From an uncultured Anaeroplasmataceae bacterium (GTDB lineage Bacteria; Bacillota_I; Bacilli_A; Acholeplasmatales; Anaeroplasmataceae): a stretch of DNA of 47,927 nucleotides. The notes under the pieces were generated by a model. That model searched no databases. It had not been told where the DNA came from and saw only the letters and a program-made list of their open reading frames with translations. A program made the position numbers and the translations under genes. The stretch is from NCBI GenBank assembly GCA_949840955.1, contig CATKXV010000013.1:1-47927 (forward strand). Reading direction: 5' to 3'. This document shows, piece by piece, positions 34,589-41,704 of this stretch; the stretch's first letter is position 1, and each line of letters opens with the position of its first letter.

Positions 34589-35327
34589 ATTTTTTCTCTA
34601 ACTCCTTTTCCTTTTCTATAACATATTGTTTTACTTTTTGATCCAAAACCATAGACCGATTTACTTTTTTAAGTACAGGCTTCCCCTTTAATCCAAAGAC
34701 TCCCTTTGGACAAACCCAATTCCCCTTGACCTTTGTTGCTTCAGCTGCAAGAAGTGCTCCTTCTACAACATGCTCTAAAGAATTGCCAAAATGCCTAATC
34801 AAAAATTGAACCCATCGATGATGTAAGCTAAGCGATAGCTTAGAGGCTACAATTCCTGGATGGAAAAAGCCGATTTGAGCAAAGGGATCCTCCTCTTGGA
34901 GATGAGCTAATAAAAGATGAGCTAATAGCTTCGTATTTCGATAAGCACTTGATATCGTTTTGGATTGAATTTTTTGCTTAGCATGCAAAATTCGAATCGA
35001 GGAGGTAAAAACAATTCTACATTCCTTATGATAGATAGTAAAATGCTTTGCAATATAATACATGCTAAAGGCATTTACCATAAAGCTATATTCCATATGA
35101 TCCTTTGTTTCTTCTTTTCTTGTTGTAGCAGCATTTAAGAATAAAATATCTATTTTGTGATGCTCAAGCTTTTTTAAAAAGCACAATATACTTTCAAAAT
35201 CAGATAAATCTAGCTCTATGTTGGGAGAAACTGCCTTTCTGGAAGCCTCTATACAATTTTCCTTTTGGTACTGTTTTACAAGAGCTTTTCCGATCACTCC
35301 TGTAGAACCAAGAATTACAATATTCAT
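34563..35327 (-). CDS. Short-chain dehydrogenase/reductase-like protein
   Basis: The 254-residue protein starts MNIVILGSTGVIGKALVKQY, a Rossmann GxxGxxG nucleotide-binding motif. Further on are ILFLNAATT (NAG-like), SSIRI (the catalytic Ser region) and SAYRNTKLL, where Y and K are at YxxxK spacing. The start at 35327 puts the Rossmann strand at the N-terminus; an in-frame ATG at 35357 lies inside the terminator of the upstream gene. No clear ribosome binding site is seen. The substrate is unknown. The motifs are divergent. Confidence 0.7.
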   Translation of the reverse strand: MNIVILGSTGVIGKALVKQYQKENCIEASRKAVSPNIELDLSDFESILCFLKKLEHHKIDILFLNAATTRKEETKDHMEYSFMVNAFSMYYIAKHFTIYHKECRIVFTSSIRILHAKQKIQSKTISSAYRNTKLLAHLLLAHLQEEDPFAQIGFFHPGIVASKLSLSLHHRWVQFLIRHFGNSLEHVVEGALLAAEATKVKGNWVCPKGVFGLKGKPVLKKVNRSMVLDQKVKQYVIEKEKELEKKYGISCVRL

Positions 35328-35338
35328 ACAAAAACAAA

Positions 35339-35355
35339 GCCCGCAATATGCGAGC
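35339..35355 (-). terminator. Terminator after the cytidylate-kinase-like gene
   Basis: On the minus strand GCTCGC (35355-35350) and GCGGGC (35344-35339) form a stem, followed by TTTGTTTTT. It lies just before the SDR start, so that operon may have its own promoter within the upstream gene or rely on readthrough. Confidence 0.65.
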
Positions 35356-35363
35356 ATTCCCTT

Positions 35364-35954
35364 CTATTCCAATCCAAATCTACGCTTAGTGTAAGCACAA
35401 ATAGCTTCTACAGCTGTTTCTATGCCATTTTTTGAATTGATGCATAAATCATAGCTATCCGGTTTTCCCCATTCCTTATCGGTATAAAAATTATAATAAG
35501 AGCGTCTTTTCTTATTTTTCTTTGATATAATGCTAGCTGCCTTAGCTGGATTAATATTATAATACGTGATGGCACGTTCAATTTTATCCTCTAAGGGTGC
35601 ACATATGAAAACACGAACTACATTTGGATTATCCTTTAATACATAATCTGCACATCTTCCTACAATTACACAGGATTCCACTGCTGCTATTTTCTTTATG
35701 GCCTCAAACTGAGCTAGAAAAACCTTTTGCCCTAATGACATATCCATTCCATACAAGCCCTGTGCATAGGAAAAAGCACTTTCCTTTGTTTCGTCATAAT
35801 TTTCTAAGCAGGCTTTAGAGATTCCAGACATGTCAGAGGCCTTCGTTAAAAGCTCAGAATCATAAAAAGCTATACCAAGTTTCTCAGCAATAAGCTTTCC
35901 GATAAATCTACCTCCACTACCATATTCACGGCTTATTGTAATCACATATTTCAT
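35364..35954 (-). CDS. Cytidylate-kinase-like protein
   Basis: The 196-residue protein starts MKYVITISREYGSGGRFIGK, with the P-loop variant REYGSGGRFIGK (about 9-20). It continues FYDSELL, CVIVGRCADYVL and RVFICAPLEDKIER. This is the cytidylate-kinase-like family (AAA fold), frequent in gut Firmicutes next to unrelated genes. It is distinct from CMP kinase Cmk; the substrate is unknown. A terminator follows. Confidence 0.82.
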   Translation of the reverse strand: MKYVITISREYGSGGRFIGKLIAEKLGIAFYDSELLTKASDMSGISKACLENYDETKESAFSYAQGLYGMDMSLGQKVFLAQFEAIKKIAAVESCVIVGRCADYVLKDNPNVVRVFICAPLEDKIERAITYYNINPAKAASIISKKNKKRRSYYNFYTDKEWGKPDSYDLCINSKNGIETAVEAICAYTKRRFGLE

Positions 35955-36065
35955 AATGATTCCTCCTCATTTTCTTCTATTTATATTATATCATTAATAT
36001 TTTAAAAATGTAAGTGTTTTCAATTAGGAAATTTACGCTTTTTTAGGTAAATCATAAAAAAAGTG

Positions 36066-36093
36066 TTGACTTGAAGTTGAATTATGATATAAT
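36066..36093 (+). promoter_or_regulatory. Promoter of tRNA-Glu
   Basis: TTGACT (36066-36071), a 16-bp spacer and TATAAT (36088-36093), 19 bp before the tRNA. Confidence 0.82.
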
Positions 36094-36112
36094 TAAAAAG
36101 CAAAAACAAGAT

Positions 36113-36188
36113 GGCCTGTTGGTGAAACGGTTAACACACATGCCTTTCACGCATGCATTTATGGGTTCGAACCCCGTACAGGTCACCA
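36113..36188 (+). tRNA. tRNA-Glu (TTC), integration site of the element
   Basis: A 76-base cloverleaf with encoded CCA: acceptor GGCCTGT/ACAGGTC with one G-U pair, D stem GTG/CAC, anticodon stem CATGC/GCATG around CTTTCAC (TTC) and T arm ATGGG/CCCGT. The integrase gene of the element ends 91 bp downstream, facing it. The 3' half of this tRNA is the likely attachment core; the other copy lies outside the window. Confidence 0.95.
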
Positions 36189-36194
36189 TAAAAA

Positions 36195-36210
36195 TATTGA
36201 TATATCAATA
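36195..36210. repeat. Palindrome at the element edge
   Basis: TATTGATATATCAATA is a perfect 16-bp palindrome 7 bp beyond the tRNA. It could be an arm-type or excisionase site at attL, or the stem of a weak tRNA terminator. Confidence 0.4.
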
Positions 36211-36268
36211 AATTTTCTATCCCAACGCTATGGGGGTTTTGAGAAATTTATAGATATATTTAGGTGAA

Positions 36269-36301
36269 GATACAAGTATTAGCAACTTGTATCTTTTTTT
36301 T
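36269..36301 (+). terminator. Intrinsic terminator facing the integrase
   Basis: GATACAAG (36269-36276) and CTTGTATC (36286-36293) followed by eight T on the plus strand. It stops transcription from the tRNA and overlaps the last codons of int. Confidence 0.8.
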
Positions 36302-37244
36302 GTTCTAAGACATTAAGAACGCTTTTTGAAATAAAATCTTCTTCAGCATGAAGGTAGCGTTTAGTAATTTCAAGTGAGGTATGTCCTAATACTTTTTGAA
36401 CGATAGAAACATTTACGTTTTGATTAACTAAAGTACTAGCAAGAGTATGTCTCCACTTATGAGGACTAATCGAATTATTGATATTTAGATCTTCTTTAAT
36501 TTGATTAATAAAGAAATAAATAGTTGATTTAAAAACAATTTCTTTTGTTTGAAAATTAATCAGAAGAAATTTACTATCTTCTAATTCTGGTCTAGATAGA
36601 TAATCAGTTAATAATTCGATTGTTCTGGAAGAAAGATATACTTTTCTAGGATAACCAGTTTTAGTAAAAGATAAAAGAATACGATTAGTTTCAAGTGAAA
36701 TATTTTTACATTCTATATGCAATATTTCATTGATGCGTGCTCCTGTATCTTTTAATAAAAAAATAGTTAAAACATTTCTTAGTGTAACAATGTTTTTTAG
36801 ATTTAGATTATTCAAGTAATCCAAAATTTTAAAAATTTGTTTTTCTTGAATAGTAATAGTTTCTAAAGTATCATTTTTTAATTTTTTGAAATTACTAATG
36901 TTGTTGGCTGAACTAAGCTCATTATCAAAATTGTATTTACAAATGTGTTTAATAACTTCGATATGTTTGTTAATAGAACTGTTTTTATATTCTTTGACAG
37001 TTTTGAGATAAGAAACATATCTAGTTAGATTTTGTTTATTAATATCTTCAACAAATTTGATATTATTATCTGAAAACCACATTTTAAAGCTGTTGTAAAC
37101 TTTTTGATAGTATTCAATAGTTCCAGCTCTGCATCTAGTCTTAGAATATTCAAGCATATTAAAATAGGCTTGATTAATTGAAAGTTTGGTTTTAGTATTG
37201 TAAATTAAATTTGCAAATTGAGTTAAAATTTCTTGTGAATTCAT
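36279..37244 (-). CDS. int: Tyrosine integrase of the element
   Basis: The 321-residue recombinase has an N-terminal SAM-like core-binding domain (about 25-110) and a catalytic domain with the full set of residues: R170 in DTGARINE, K195 in SFTKTGYPR, H262 and R265 in HKWRH, H288 in LGHTS and the nucleophile Y297 in KRYLHAEED. It would integrate and excise the element at tRNA-Glu, next to which it lies. AGGAG precedes the ATG. It is transcribed toward the tRNA, as usual. Confidence 0.94.
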   Translation of the reverse strand: MNSQEILTQFANLIYNTKTKLSINQAYFNMLEYSKTRCRAGTIEYYQKVYNSFKMWFSDNNIKFVEDINKQNLTRYVSYLKTVKEYKNSSINKHIEVIKHICKYNFDNELSSANNISNFKKLKNDTLETITIQEKQIFKILDYLNNLNLKNIVTLRNVLTIFLLKDTGARINEILHIECKNISLETNRILLSFTKTGYPRKVYLSSRTIELLTDYLSRPELEDSKFLLINFQTKEIVFKSTIYFFINQIKEDLNINNSISPHKWRHTLASTLVNQNVNVSIVQKVLGHTSLEITKRYLHAEEDFISKSVLNVLEQKKDTSC

Positions 37245-37318
37245 TTTTATAATCTCCTTAAATATTTTGTGTATAAAGATTATATAAAAATGTTTTGCAA
37301 GATAATTGCCTTTATTAT

Positions 37319-37687
37319 TTAAATGTGAAAAATGTCGTTTTCATCTAAGAATTGTTTCATATATTTTACAAAAGCCATATCTGCTAAAGCTTTTTTTTGA
37401 GAAAATATTTTTTTTAAATTTGTATTCATTTCATTCTTGATTTCTTTAGTGATTTTGATAGACATTTCCCAAGAATATTTTTGAAAAATATACATTTTAA
37501 ACAATTCAAATAAATCACTATATATTTGCCAAGCATCACAAATTATAGTACCAGGAGAATCAGATATTGATTTGCAAAGGTATTTATCATTAATTTTTTT
37601 TACTGTAGCTGGAATTATATTAATTTCACTATTAGGAAGAATGATATAATAGATTTTGTTTTTGAAAATTTTTTCATTCTTTTTCAT
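37319..37687 (-). CDS. Unidentified protein beside the repressor
   Basis: The 122-residue protein is basic at its start (MKKNEKIFKNK) with a short beta-like part (YYIILPNSEINIIPATVKKI) and a helical C-terminal half with many Lys and Glu. No family is recognised. GAGGAG precedes the ATG. It lies between the XRE gene (23 bp away) and int, so a role in control of integration or a regulatory partner of the repressor is plausible but unproven. Confidence 0.65.
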   Translation of the reverse strand: MKKNEKIFKNKIYYIILPNSEINIIPATVKKINDKYLCKSISDSPGTIICDAWQIYSDLFELFKMYIFQKYSWEMSIKITKEIKNEMNTNLKKIFSQKKALADMAFVKYMKQFLDENDIFHI

Positions 37688-37710
37688 TATTTTAACTCCT
37701 CTTCTTTTTT

Positions 37711-37929
37711 TTAATTTTGTTTTGATAAGTCTGTGATAAGTAAATTTTCCATTGAAATATTAAAATATTTAGCAATTTTATAAAAAAAAGTAGCAGTTGG
37801 TTCTGACCCATTTTTATATCTATTATAATTTTGCTTTGTTATTCCAATGCAATTACATATTTCTGCGATAGATTTGCCTGTTTCTTTTTTTTCTTTTTCA
37901 AATAGAAATATCAAGTTTTCAGTCAGCAT
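37711..37929 (-). CDS. XRE-family repressor
   Basis: The 72-residue protein is almost a single Cro/CI-type helix-turn-helix: residues 18-60 carry KSIAEICNCIGITKQNYNRY followed by KNGSEPTATFFYKIAKYFNI. There is no extra domain, so it lacks a visible sensor or self-cleavage part. AAAGGAG precedes the ATG. Two matching 16-bp inverted repeats upstream of the gene flank a strong divergent promoter, so it is the likely repressor of the element's plus-strand operon and of itself. Confidence 0.85.
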   Translation of the reverse strand: MLTENLIFLFEKEKKETGKSIAEICNCIGITKQNYNRYKNGSEPTATFFYKIAKYFNISMENLLITDLSKQN

Positions 37930-37952
37930 ATTTTCTCCTTTCTTGAAAAAGT

Positions 37953-38014
37953 GTAAATTATTGTTTACTTTCGTTTTATTTAATGATATAATGTTTTTGT
38001 AAACAATTGTTTAC
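37953..38014 (+). promoter_or_regulatory. Control region: rightward promoter between two operators
   Basis: The plus-strand promoter is TTTACT (37964-37969), a 17-bp spacer and TATAAT (37987-37992). Operator 1, GTAAATTATTGTTTAC (37953-37968), covers the -35 box. Operator 2, GTAAACAATTGTTTAC (37999-38014), is a perfect palindrome 6 bp after the -10, at the transcription start. Their centres are 46 bp apart. Binding by the XRE protein at both would shut the operon off. Confidence 0.8.
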
Positions 38015-38170
38015 ATTTGTAAAAAGTAAAAAGAACCTTTTTACAACATAAAAAGGTAGTCTGCATATAAAAAGAGACTTTAAGTAAGTATTTCATTATT
38101 TCACCAAAGTAATTATAACATATTTTAAAGTACGTTTAAACTTTTTAATGCAAAAATTTTGCCTTTTATA
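38015..38170 (+). other. Structured leader of the rightward transcript
   Basis: The stretch holds no gene. It contains two stem-loops in sequence: ACCTTTTT/AAAAAGGT (38035-38057) and AGTCT/AGACT (38059-38080). These do not carry a T-run. They may form part of an untranslated leader or a small RNA. Confidence 0.35.
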
Positions 38171-38256
38171 AAATACTCCAGGAATTCTTTTGTTCATATC
38201 TTCTCTTTTAAAAATATGTGTGTTGTATGTAAAACGTTAATGTTCCTGGAGTATTT
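38171..38256. repeat. 14-bp inverted repeat with 58-bp loop
   Basis: AAATACTCCAGGAA (38171-38184) is the exact reverse complement of TTCCTGGAGTATTT (38243-38256). There is no gene between the arms. The position, at the head of the transfer operon and beside the repressor, fits an origin of transfer or a regulatory RNA structure. Confidence 0.55.
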
Positions 38257-38272
38257 AAAATTTTTAGTGATA

Positions 38273-38292
38273 TTTTCCACTCGAGTGGAAAA
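38273..38292. repeat. Dispersed palindrome, copy 1 (intergenic)
   Basis: TTTTCCACTCGAGTGGAAAA is a perfect 20-bp palindrome 17 bp after the 14-bp inverted repeat. It recurs at 40773 and 43232. Confidence 0.75.
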
Positions 38293-38306
38293 AGTGAGGT
38301 GTAGAG

Positions 38307-38418
38307 ATGAAGTTTTTTTAAAATAGTATGGAATACGATATTTATTCTTATTGGAATAGGATTAATTGTTTTGTTTGTTTGGTTTCGATATACGATTAAA
38401 AGCATGTTTGGAATGTAG
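38307..38418 (+). pseudogene. Small membrane peptide interrupted at seven T
   Basis: From the ATG at 38307, preceded by GTGAGGTGTAGAG, the frame reads MKFF and stops in a TTTTTTTAA run. Skipping one T restores a 36-codon frame, MKFFKIVWNTIFILIGIGLI followed by VLFVWFRYTIKSMFGM, a clean single-span membrane peptide with positive ends. Either the gene is broken by one base, or slippage at the T run produces the full peptide. No function is known. Confidence 0.5.
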
Positions 38419-38454
38419 ATTATCTATTAATATGGAAAACAGGAGGTATAGATA

Positions 38455-38832
38455 ATGTTTTTAAAAAAAGAAAATAAGTCTAAGAAACGTAAATATAAAT
38501 TTAAGCTGACTGATTACGAAGCTTTGAAATTAACTGAAGCAATTACTGAAGTAATACTTATGACATTAAGAGATATAGATGATGTAAAAAAGGATGAAGA
38601 AATAGATACAGTTGTTCTTTATGATTTGATCAGTAAGAAATATGCTCTTATGCAGGTAATGAAAGCATTCGGTTCTAATGTATATCAAGATGAATTAAAA
38701 TCTCGAAAAACAATTGATAAAGAAATTAAATTAATTTTAGAGGAATTAGACGAAAAAAATAAAATTATTTTATTAGATAATTCTCCTTCTGTTGTTGAAA
38801 AATCATCCATTCAAGAGGTAAAGCCTTTATGA
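38455..38832 (+). CDS. Unidentified element protein
   Basis: The 125-residue protein starts with a very basic stretch (MFLKKENKSKKRKYKFKL) and is otherwise helical, with acidic and basic patches (DDVKKDEEIDTVVLYDLISK). No family is recognised. GGAGGTATAGATA precedes the ATG. It is the first full gene behind the control region, so it is under the repressor. Confidence 0.7.
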   Translation: MFLKKENKSKKRKYKFKLTDYEALKLTEAITEVILMTLRDIDDVKKDEEIDTVVLYDLISKKYALMQVMKAFGSNVYQDELKSRKTIDKEIKLILEELDEKNKIILLDNSPSVVEKSSIQEVKPL

Positions 38833-38876
38833 AAATAAAAAAAGAAAATTTTAAGGAAAGGGTAACGGATTAAATT

Positions 38877-39143
38877 ATGAAAATAAAAAAAAGTGTTGTT
38901 GTTACATTAAGTGATGATGAAAAGCGAGCTTTAGGAAGACTTGCTGCACATATGCGTGTTGGTGCTATTGGTAGTGAAGATTCTCCTATTTATTGTTCGT
39001 CTATGTCTTGTACCGATTGTCCTTTTTATAGGGAAGCCGAGTATATAGGCTATCATTGTTTAATTAATCAAATAATTCATTTAAAGTTTGAATTAAGTTC
39101 TATACTTGATCAAATTAAAAATGGTAATGATATAGAGGTTTGA
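38877..39143 (+). CDS. Small Cys-rich element protein
   Basis: The 88-residue protein has YCSSMSCTDCPFYREAEY in the middle and one more Cys at YHCL, four to five Cys that could bind zinc or an iron-sulfur cluster. The N-terminus reads MKIKKSVVVTLSDDEKRALG. The next gene overlaps its stop by 4 bp. It matches no family that I know. Confidence 0.7.
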   Translation: MKIKKSVVVTLSDDEKRALGRLAAHMRVGAIGSEDSPIYCSSMSCTDCPFYREAEYIGYHCLINQIIHLKFELSSILDQIKNGNDIEV

Positions 39144-39388
39144 AAAAATTGAAAATAGATGAATTAGAAAAGAAAGTTCTAGATGTAATTAAAAATAAAA
39201 AGAAAATCATAGTAGAAGATTTAATTGAAAAAATAACTATTTATGAATTGATGCATTTGATTGTATTAAAAGAGGAATTTTCTTCTATTCAAATTGTAAA
39301 CGTTGATCTGCAGCAAAAAAATAAATTTGCTGAAGGAGATAAGGAAATAATGTGTCCTTATTTTGAAATTGAAAAGAAAGGGTGTTGA
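39140..39388 (+). CDS. Small helical element protein
   Basis: The 82-residue protein is charged and probably helical, ending MCPYFEIEKKGC. The start is probably the TTG at 39140, overlapping the upstream stop (TTGA), with GAGG just upstream; a second TTG lies at 39149. Translational coupling to the Cys-rich protein suggests a shared task. No family is recognised. Confidence 0.6.
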   Translation: MKKLKIDELEKKVLDVIKNKKKIIVEDLIEKITIYELMHLIVLKEEFSSIQIVNVDLQQKNKFAEGDKEIMCPYFEIEKKGC

Positions 39389-39460
39389 AAATGTTCAAAC
39401 CACGTGATCATATTCCATAGTGTATATTAGTTTATTAAAAAAGAAAGGAGGAAAAAAACT

Positions 39461-39805
39461 ATGATTCGTAAGGAAAGAGGCAAAGTTTATCCAGGTGCAG
39501 TTAATAATAAGCGAAAAAGATATGCTAAAGATTTAAAAAATGGTGTAGCTCATGACAGAAATGGAAATGTCATTTCGGATCCTGAAACTGGTGTCGTAAG
39601 AGAATTGTCACGTCATGAGAAATCTTATAGAGCTGGATATAGTGCTGGATGTCAAGAAAGTACTGCTGCTGCTAAAACTGCTGCTGGATTAAAGGCAAAT
39701 GAGAAAATGCCTGATGGCGTAAAAATTGTTAATGTGGCTGTTAATACTTCTACTAATAAGGCTTTAACTTCTAAACAATTAGAAAATCTTTATAAAGTAA
39801 AATAG
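39461..39805 (+). CDS. Unidentified basic element protein
   Basis: The 114-residue protein is basic at the N-terminus (MIRKERGKVYPGAVNNKRKRYAK, about 1-23), has a YRAGYSAGCQESTAAAKTAAG segment and an alternating C-terminal strand (GVKIVNVAVNT). AAAGGAGG precedes the ATG. DNA binding would suit the charge. No family is recognised. Confidence 0.7.
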   Translation: MIRKERGKVYPGAVNNKRKRYAKDLKNGVAHDRNGNVISDPETGVVRELSRHEKSYRAGYSAGCQESTAAAKTAAGLKANEKMPDGVKIVNVAVNTSTNKALTSKQLENLYKVK

Positions 39806-39833
39806 TCAGACATGACTAATAAAAACGTAAAAA

Positions 39834-39872
39834 TGTGTGCTGTGTGCAGAAAGAAAGAGGAAAAGGAAAATG
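39834..39872 (+). repeat. Duplicated leader, copy A
   Basis: TGTGTGCTGTGTG, then AGAAAG, then GAAAAGGAAA in front of the start codon at 39870. The same string lies before the gene at 40504. Confidence 0.6.
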
Positions 39873-40421
39873 AATTTTGATTTAAAAAAGATTGATGCAG
39901 TAGTTGCATCTCAAAATGAAAAATTAATAGCTGGAGGAAAGAAAATATATCCAGTTGAATTAACAAACAATGAGGGTGAAAAATATACTCTTGATTATGT
40001 TGTTGAACCATGGCTGATTGAAAAGATGTCAGGACGTAGTAGTTCCTATTATAGGCTCCATAAGACTATAACTAATGGGGTAGGAAAAAAGATTGAACTA
40101 CTTCTTATGTTAAGCGATGAGCAAGTAGAATATATAAATTATCACAATAATAATTTATTAACTGTTTTAGGTGGAAAAAATACCAGTTTGAAACAAAATA
40201 TACGAACTCGTTTGACTTATGGAGTTGGAAGTAATGGACTTCCATATATTAGGTGTCAAGTATTGATATCTGATCGAATTAGGATAAGTGATTTTATATC
40301 AGCGCTTAAAACTGAAATGTTGCTTGATTCATGTAGTGATTCTAAAACTGCTTTAGATGTTATATTAGAAAAAATAACACCTTTAGAAGAATTAGATAAT
40401 GATGAGGTAAAAATGCTTTAG
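39870..40421 (+). CDS. Unidentified element protein
   Basis: The product is 183 residues from the ATG at 39870, preceded by AGGAAAAGGAAA. An in-frame ATG 33 bases upstream lies in the duplicated leader and was not used. The protein starts MNFDLKKIDAVVASQNEKLI and is mixed alpha/beta with an SGRSSSYYRLHKTITNGVGK stretch. No family is recognised. A terminator-like hairpin starts right behind the stop. Confidence 0.65.
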   Translation: MNFDLKKIDAVVASQNEKLIAGGKKIYPVELTNNEGEKYTLDYVVEPWLIEKMSGRSSSYYRLHKTITNGVGKKIELLLMLSDEQVEYINYHNNNLLTVLGGKNTSLKQNIRTRLTYGVGSNGLPYIRCQVLISDRIRISDFISALKTEMLLDSCSDSKTALDVILEKITPLEELDNDEVKML

Positions 40422-40423
40422 TA

Positions 40424-40463
40424 GAGATGGCTTGGAATCCTTTAAGATTCCGGGTCTCTTTTT
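40424..40463 (+). terminator. Terminator or attenuator inside the element operon
   Basis: GAGA...TCTC (40424-40427, 40455-40458) encloses GGAATC/GATTCC and is followed by TTTTT. It lies between two genes of the same operon, right after the stop at 40421, so it probably lowers expression of the distal genes. Confidence 0.7.
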
Positions 40464-40474
40464 ATATTTAAAAT

Positions 40475-40506
40475 TGTGTGCTGTGTGTAGAAAGGAAAAG
40501 GAAATG
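40475..40506 (+). repeat. Duplicated leader, copy B
   Basis: TGTGTGCTGTGTG (40475-40487), AGAAAG and GAAAAGGAAA before the ATG at 40504. It matches copy A apart from a 7-base gap and one substitution. Confidence 0.6.
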
Positions 40507-41412
40507 AAACTAGATTTAATAATTACAAAAAAAGAATTAACTAATGAGGAGCAGGAATTTTTAGAACTTCATAATAAGGCTTATCAAGCTGCAACATATT
40601 CTTCTTTATATGGATATGAATTTGGAGGTGTTCTTAAGCAATTAAATGAAACTAAAAAATATTTAGTTGCTGGATATGAGACTTTGGATGAATATACTTC
40701 AGAAGTATATGGAATGGGAAAATCACAAGTTTATAAGTATATTAAGCTATATGAAACATATAGTCCTGATTTTTTCCACTCGAGTGGAAATTTAGGGATT
40801 ACAAAATTTAATATGTTAGCTTCTATCGGTGATGAAAAAGAAATCAAGGAATTTGTAAAAGAAAACAATGTTTCTGAGATGACTGTTAAAGAACTTCAAT
40901 CTAAAATTGATGAGTTAAAAAAGATTGATGAAGATAAGGAAGCGATTATAATTCAATTACAAATGGATATAGAAGCTTTACAAGCAGATCCAGGAGCTCC
41001 TGAGATAAGGGAAGTTATAAAGGAAGTTCCAATTTTTGATGAAACAAAAATTAAAGATTTAGAAGAAAAACTTTCTAAAGCTGAAAAGAATAATGCAAAG
41101 CTTTCTTCTGAACTTGAAAAGCTAAAGGATTCATCTGATAAAGAAACCATTAATGAACTTAAAAAAAGTCTTAAATCTTCTACTGAGGAAAAAAGAAATT
41201 TAGAAGCAAGTATAGAGGCGTTAAAAAAGAAAGTGTCTCTTAGTTCTAATGAAGATTATAATCGATTTAAAGCTCAATTTAATTTACTCGAAAAAGTGAT
41301 AAAAGAAACAAAAAATATGGTATTTGAATTTTTAGATATTGATTTTCAAAGCAAATGTTTTATTGCTTTGAACAAATTGTTTGAAGGGAGTATAAAACAT
41401 GACAAAAAATGA
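40504..41412 (+). CDS. DUF3102/ParB-like coiled-coil protein
   Basis: The product is 302 residues from the ATG at 40504. The N-terminal 130 residues (LKQLNETKKYLVAGYETLDE, VYGMGKSQVYKYIKLYETY, LGITKFNMLASIGDEKE) look like the DNA-binding helical domain of DUF3102 and KorB/ParB-type proteins. A long coiled coil (about residues 140-260) follows. It is probably a DNA-binding, multimerising protein. It contains copy 2 of the dispersed palindrome (coding FFHSSG), a candidate binding site. Its last 14 bp overlap the PcfK-like gene. Confidence 0.7.
   Translation: MKLDLIITKKELTNEEQEFLELHNKAYQAATYSSLYGYEFGGVLKQLNETKKYLVAGYETLDEYTSEVYGMGKSQVYKYIKLYETYSPDFFHSSGNLGITKFNMLASIGDEKEIKEFVKENNVSEMTVKELQSKIDELKKIDEDKEAIIIQLQMDIEALQADPGAPEIREVIKEVPIFDETKIKDLEEKLSKAEKNNAKLSSELEKLKDSSDKETINELKKSLKSSTEEKRNLEASIEALKKKVSLSSNEDYNRFKAQFNLLEKVIKETKNMVFEFLDIDFQSKCFIALNKLFEGSIKHDKK
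40773..40790. repeat. Dispersed palindrome, copy 2 (inside the coiled-coil gene)
   Basis: TTTCCACTCGAGTGGAAA is a perfect 18-bp palindrome identical to the core of copy 1. It codes FHSSG in frame. Confidence 0.75.
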
Positions 41413-41704
41413 TTTTTTAAGGCTTCAAGAGGAAGATATACAAGATTCTGATAATTCAATGCTTAAACAAATATTAGAGTGTTTTAAAATGCACATTCCC
41501 GCAGATGCTGAAATATCAGAAAATAAAAGTGTATCTGGAATGTATGATTACATGTATTCTTATGCGAAGAAAAATCAAACAAAGGGCGTTTGTTGTATTG
41601 ATCCATTTGATGGTTTTAAGAAGCTTGCATTTGAATATTTAGAAATAAAAGAAAGTAAAACTATAGATGATTTTCAAGTTTCTTTAGAGGATATTTTTTC
41701 GTGA
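41399..41704 (+). CDS. PcfK-like protein
   Basis: The 101-residue protein has the PcfK pattern: an N-terminal helix (MLKQILECFKMHI), then KSVSGMYDYMYSYAKKNQ and a C-terminal DPFDGFKKLAFEYLEI. PcfK-like genes stand before pcfJ in Firmicute conjugative plasmids and elements such as pCF10; their function is poorly known. GAAGGGAG precedes the ATG. The stop overlaps the pcfJ start (GTGA). Confidence 0.68.
   Translation: MTKNDFLRLQEEDIQDSDNSMLKQILECFKMHIPADAEISENKSVSGMYDYMYSYAKKNQTKGVCCIDPFDGFKKLAFEYLEIKESKTIDDFQVSLEDIFS

Noticed and set aside
38208-38405. 65-codon minus-strand frame across the palindrome region
   Set aside because: It crosses the inverted repeat and the dispersed palindrome, has no ribosome binding site and opposes the operon direction.
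39391-39420. Nine-codon frame MFKPRDHIP with AAAGGGTG upstream
   Set aside because: It could be a leader peptide before the 39461 gene, but at nine codons there is no way to support it from one sequence.
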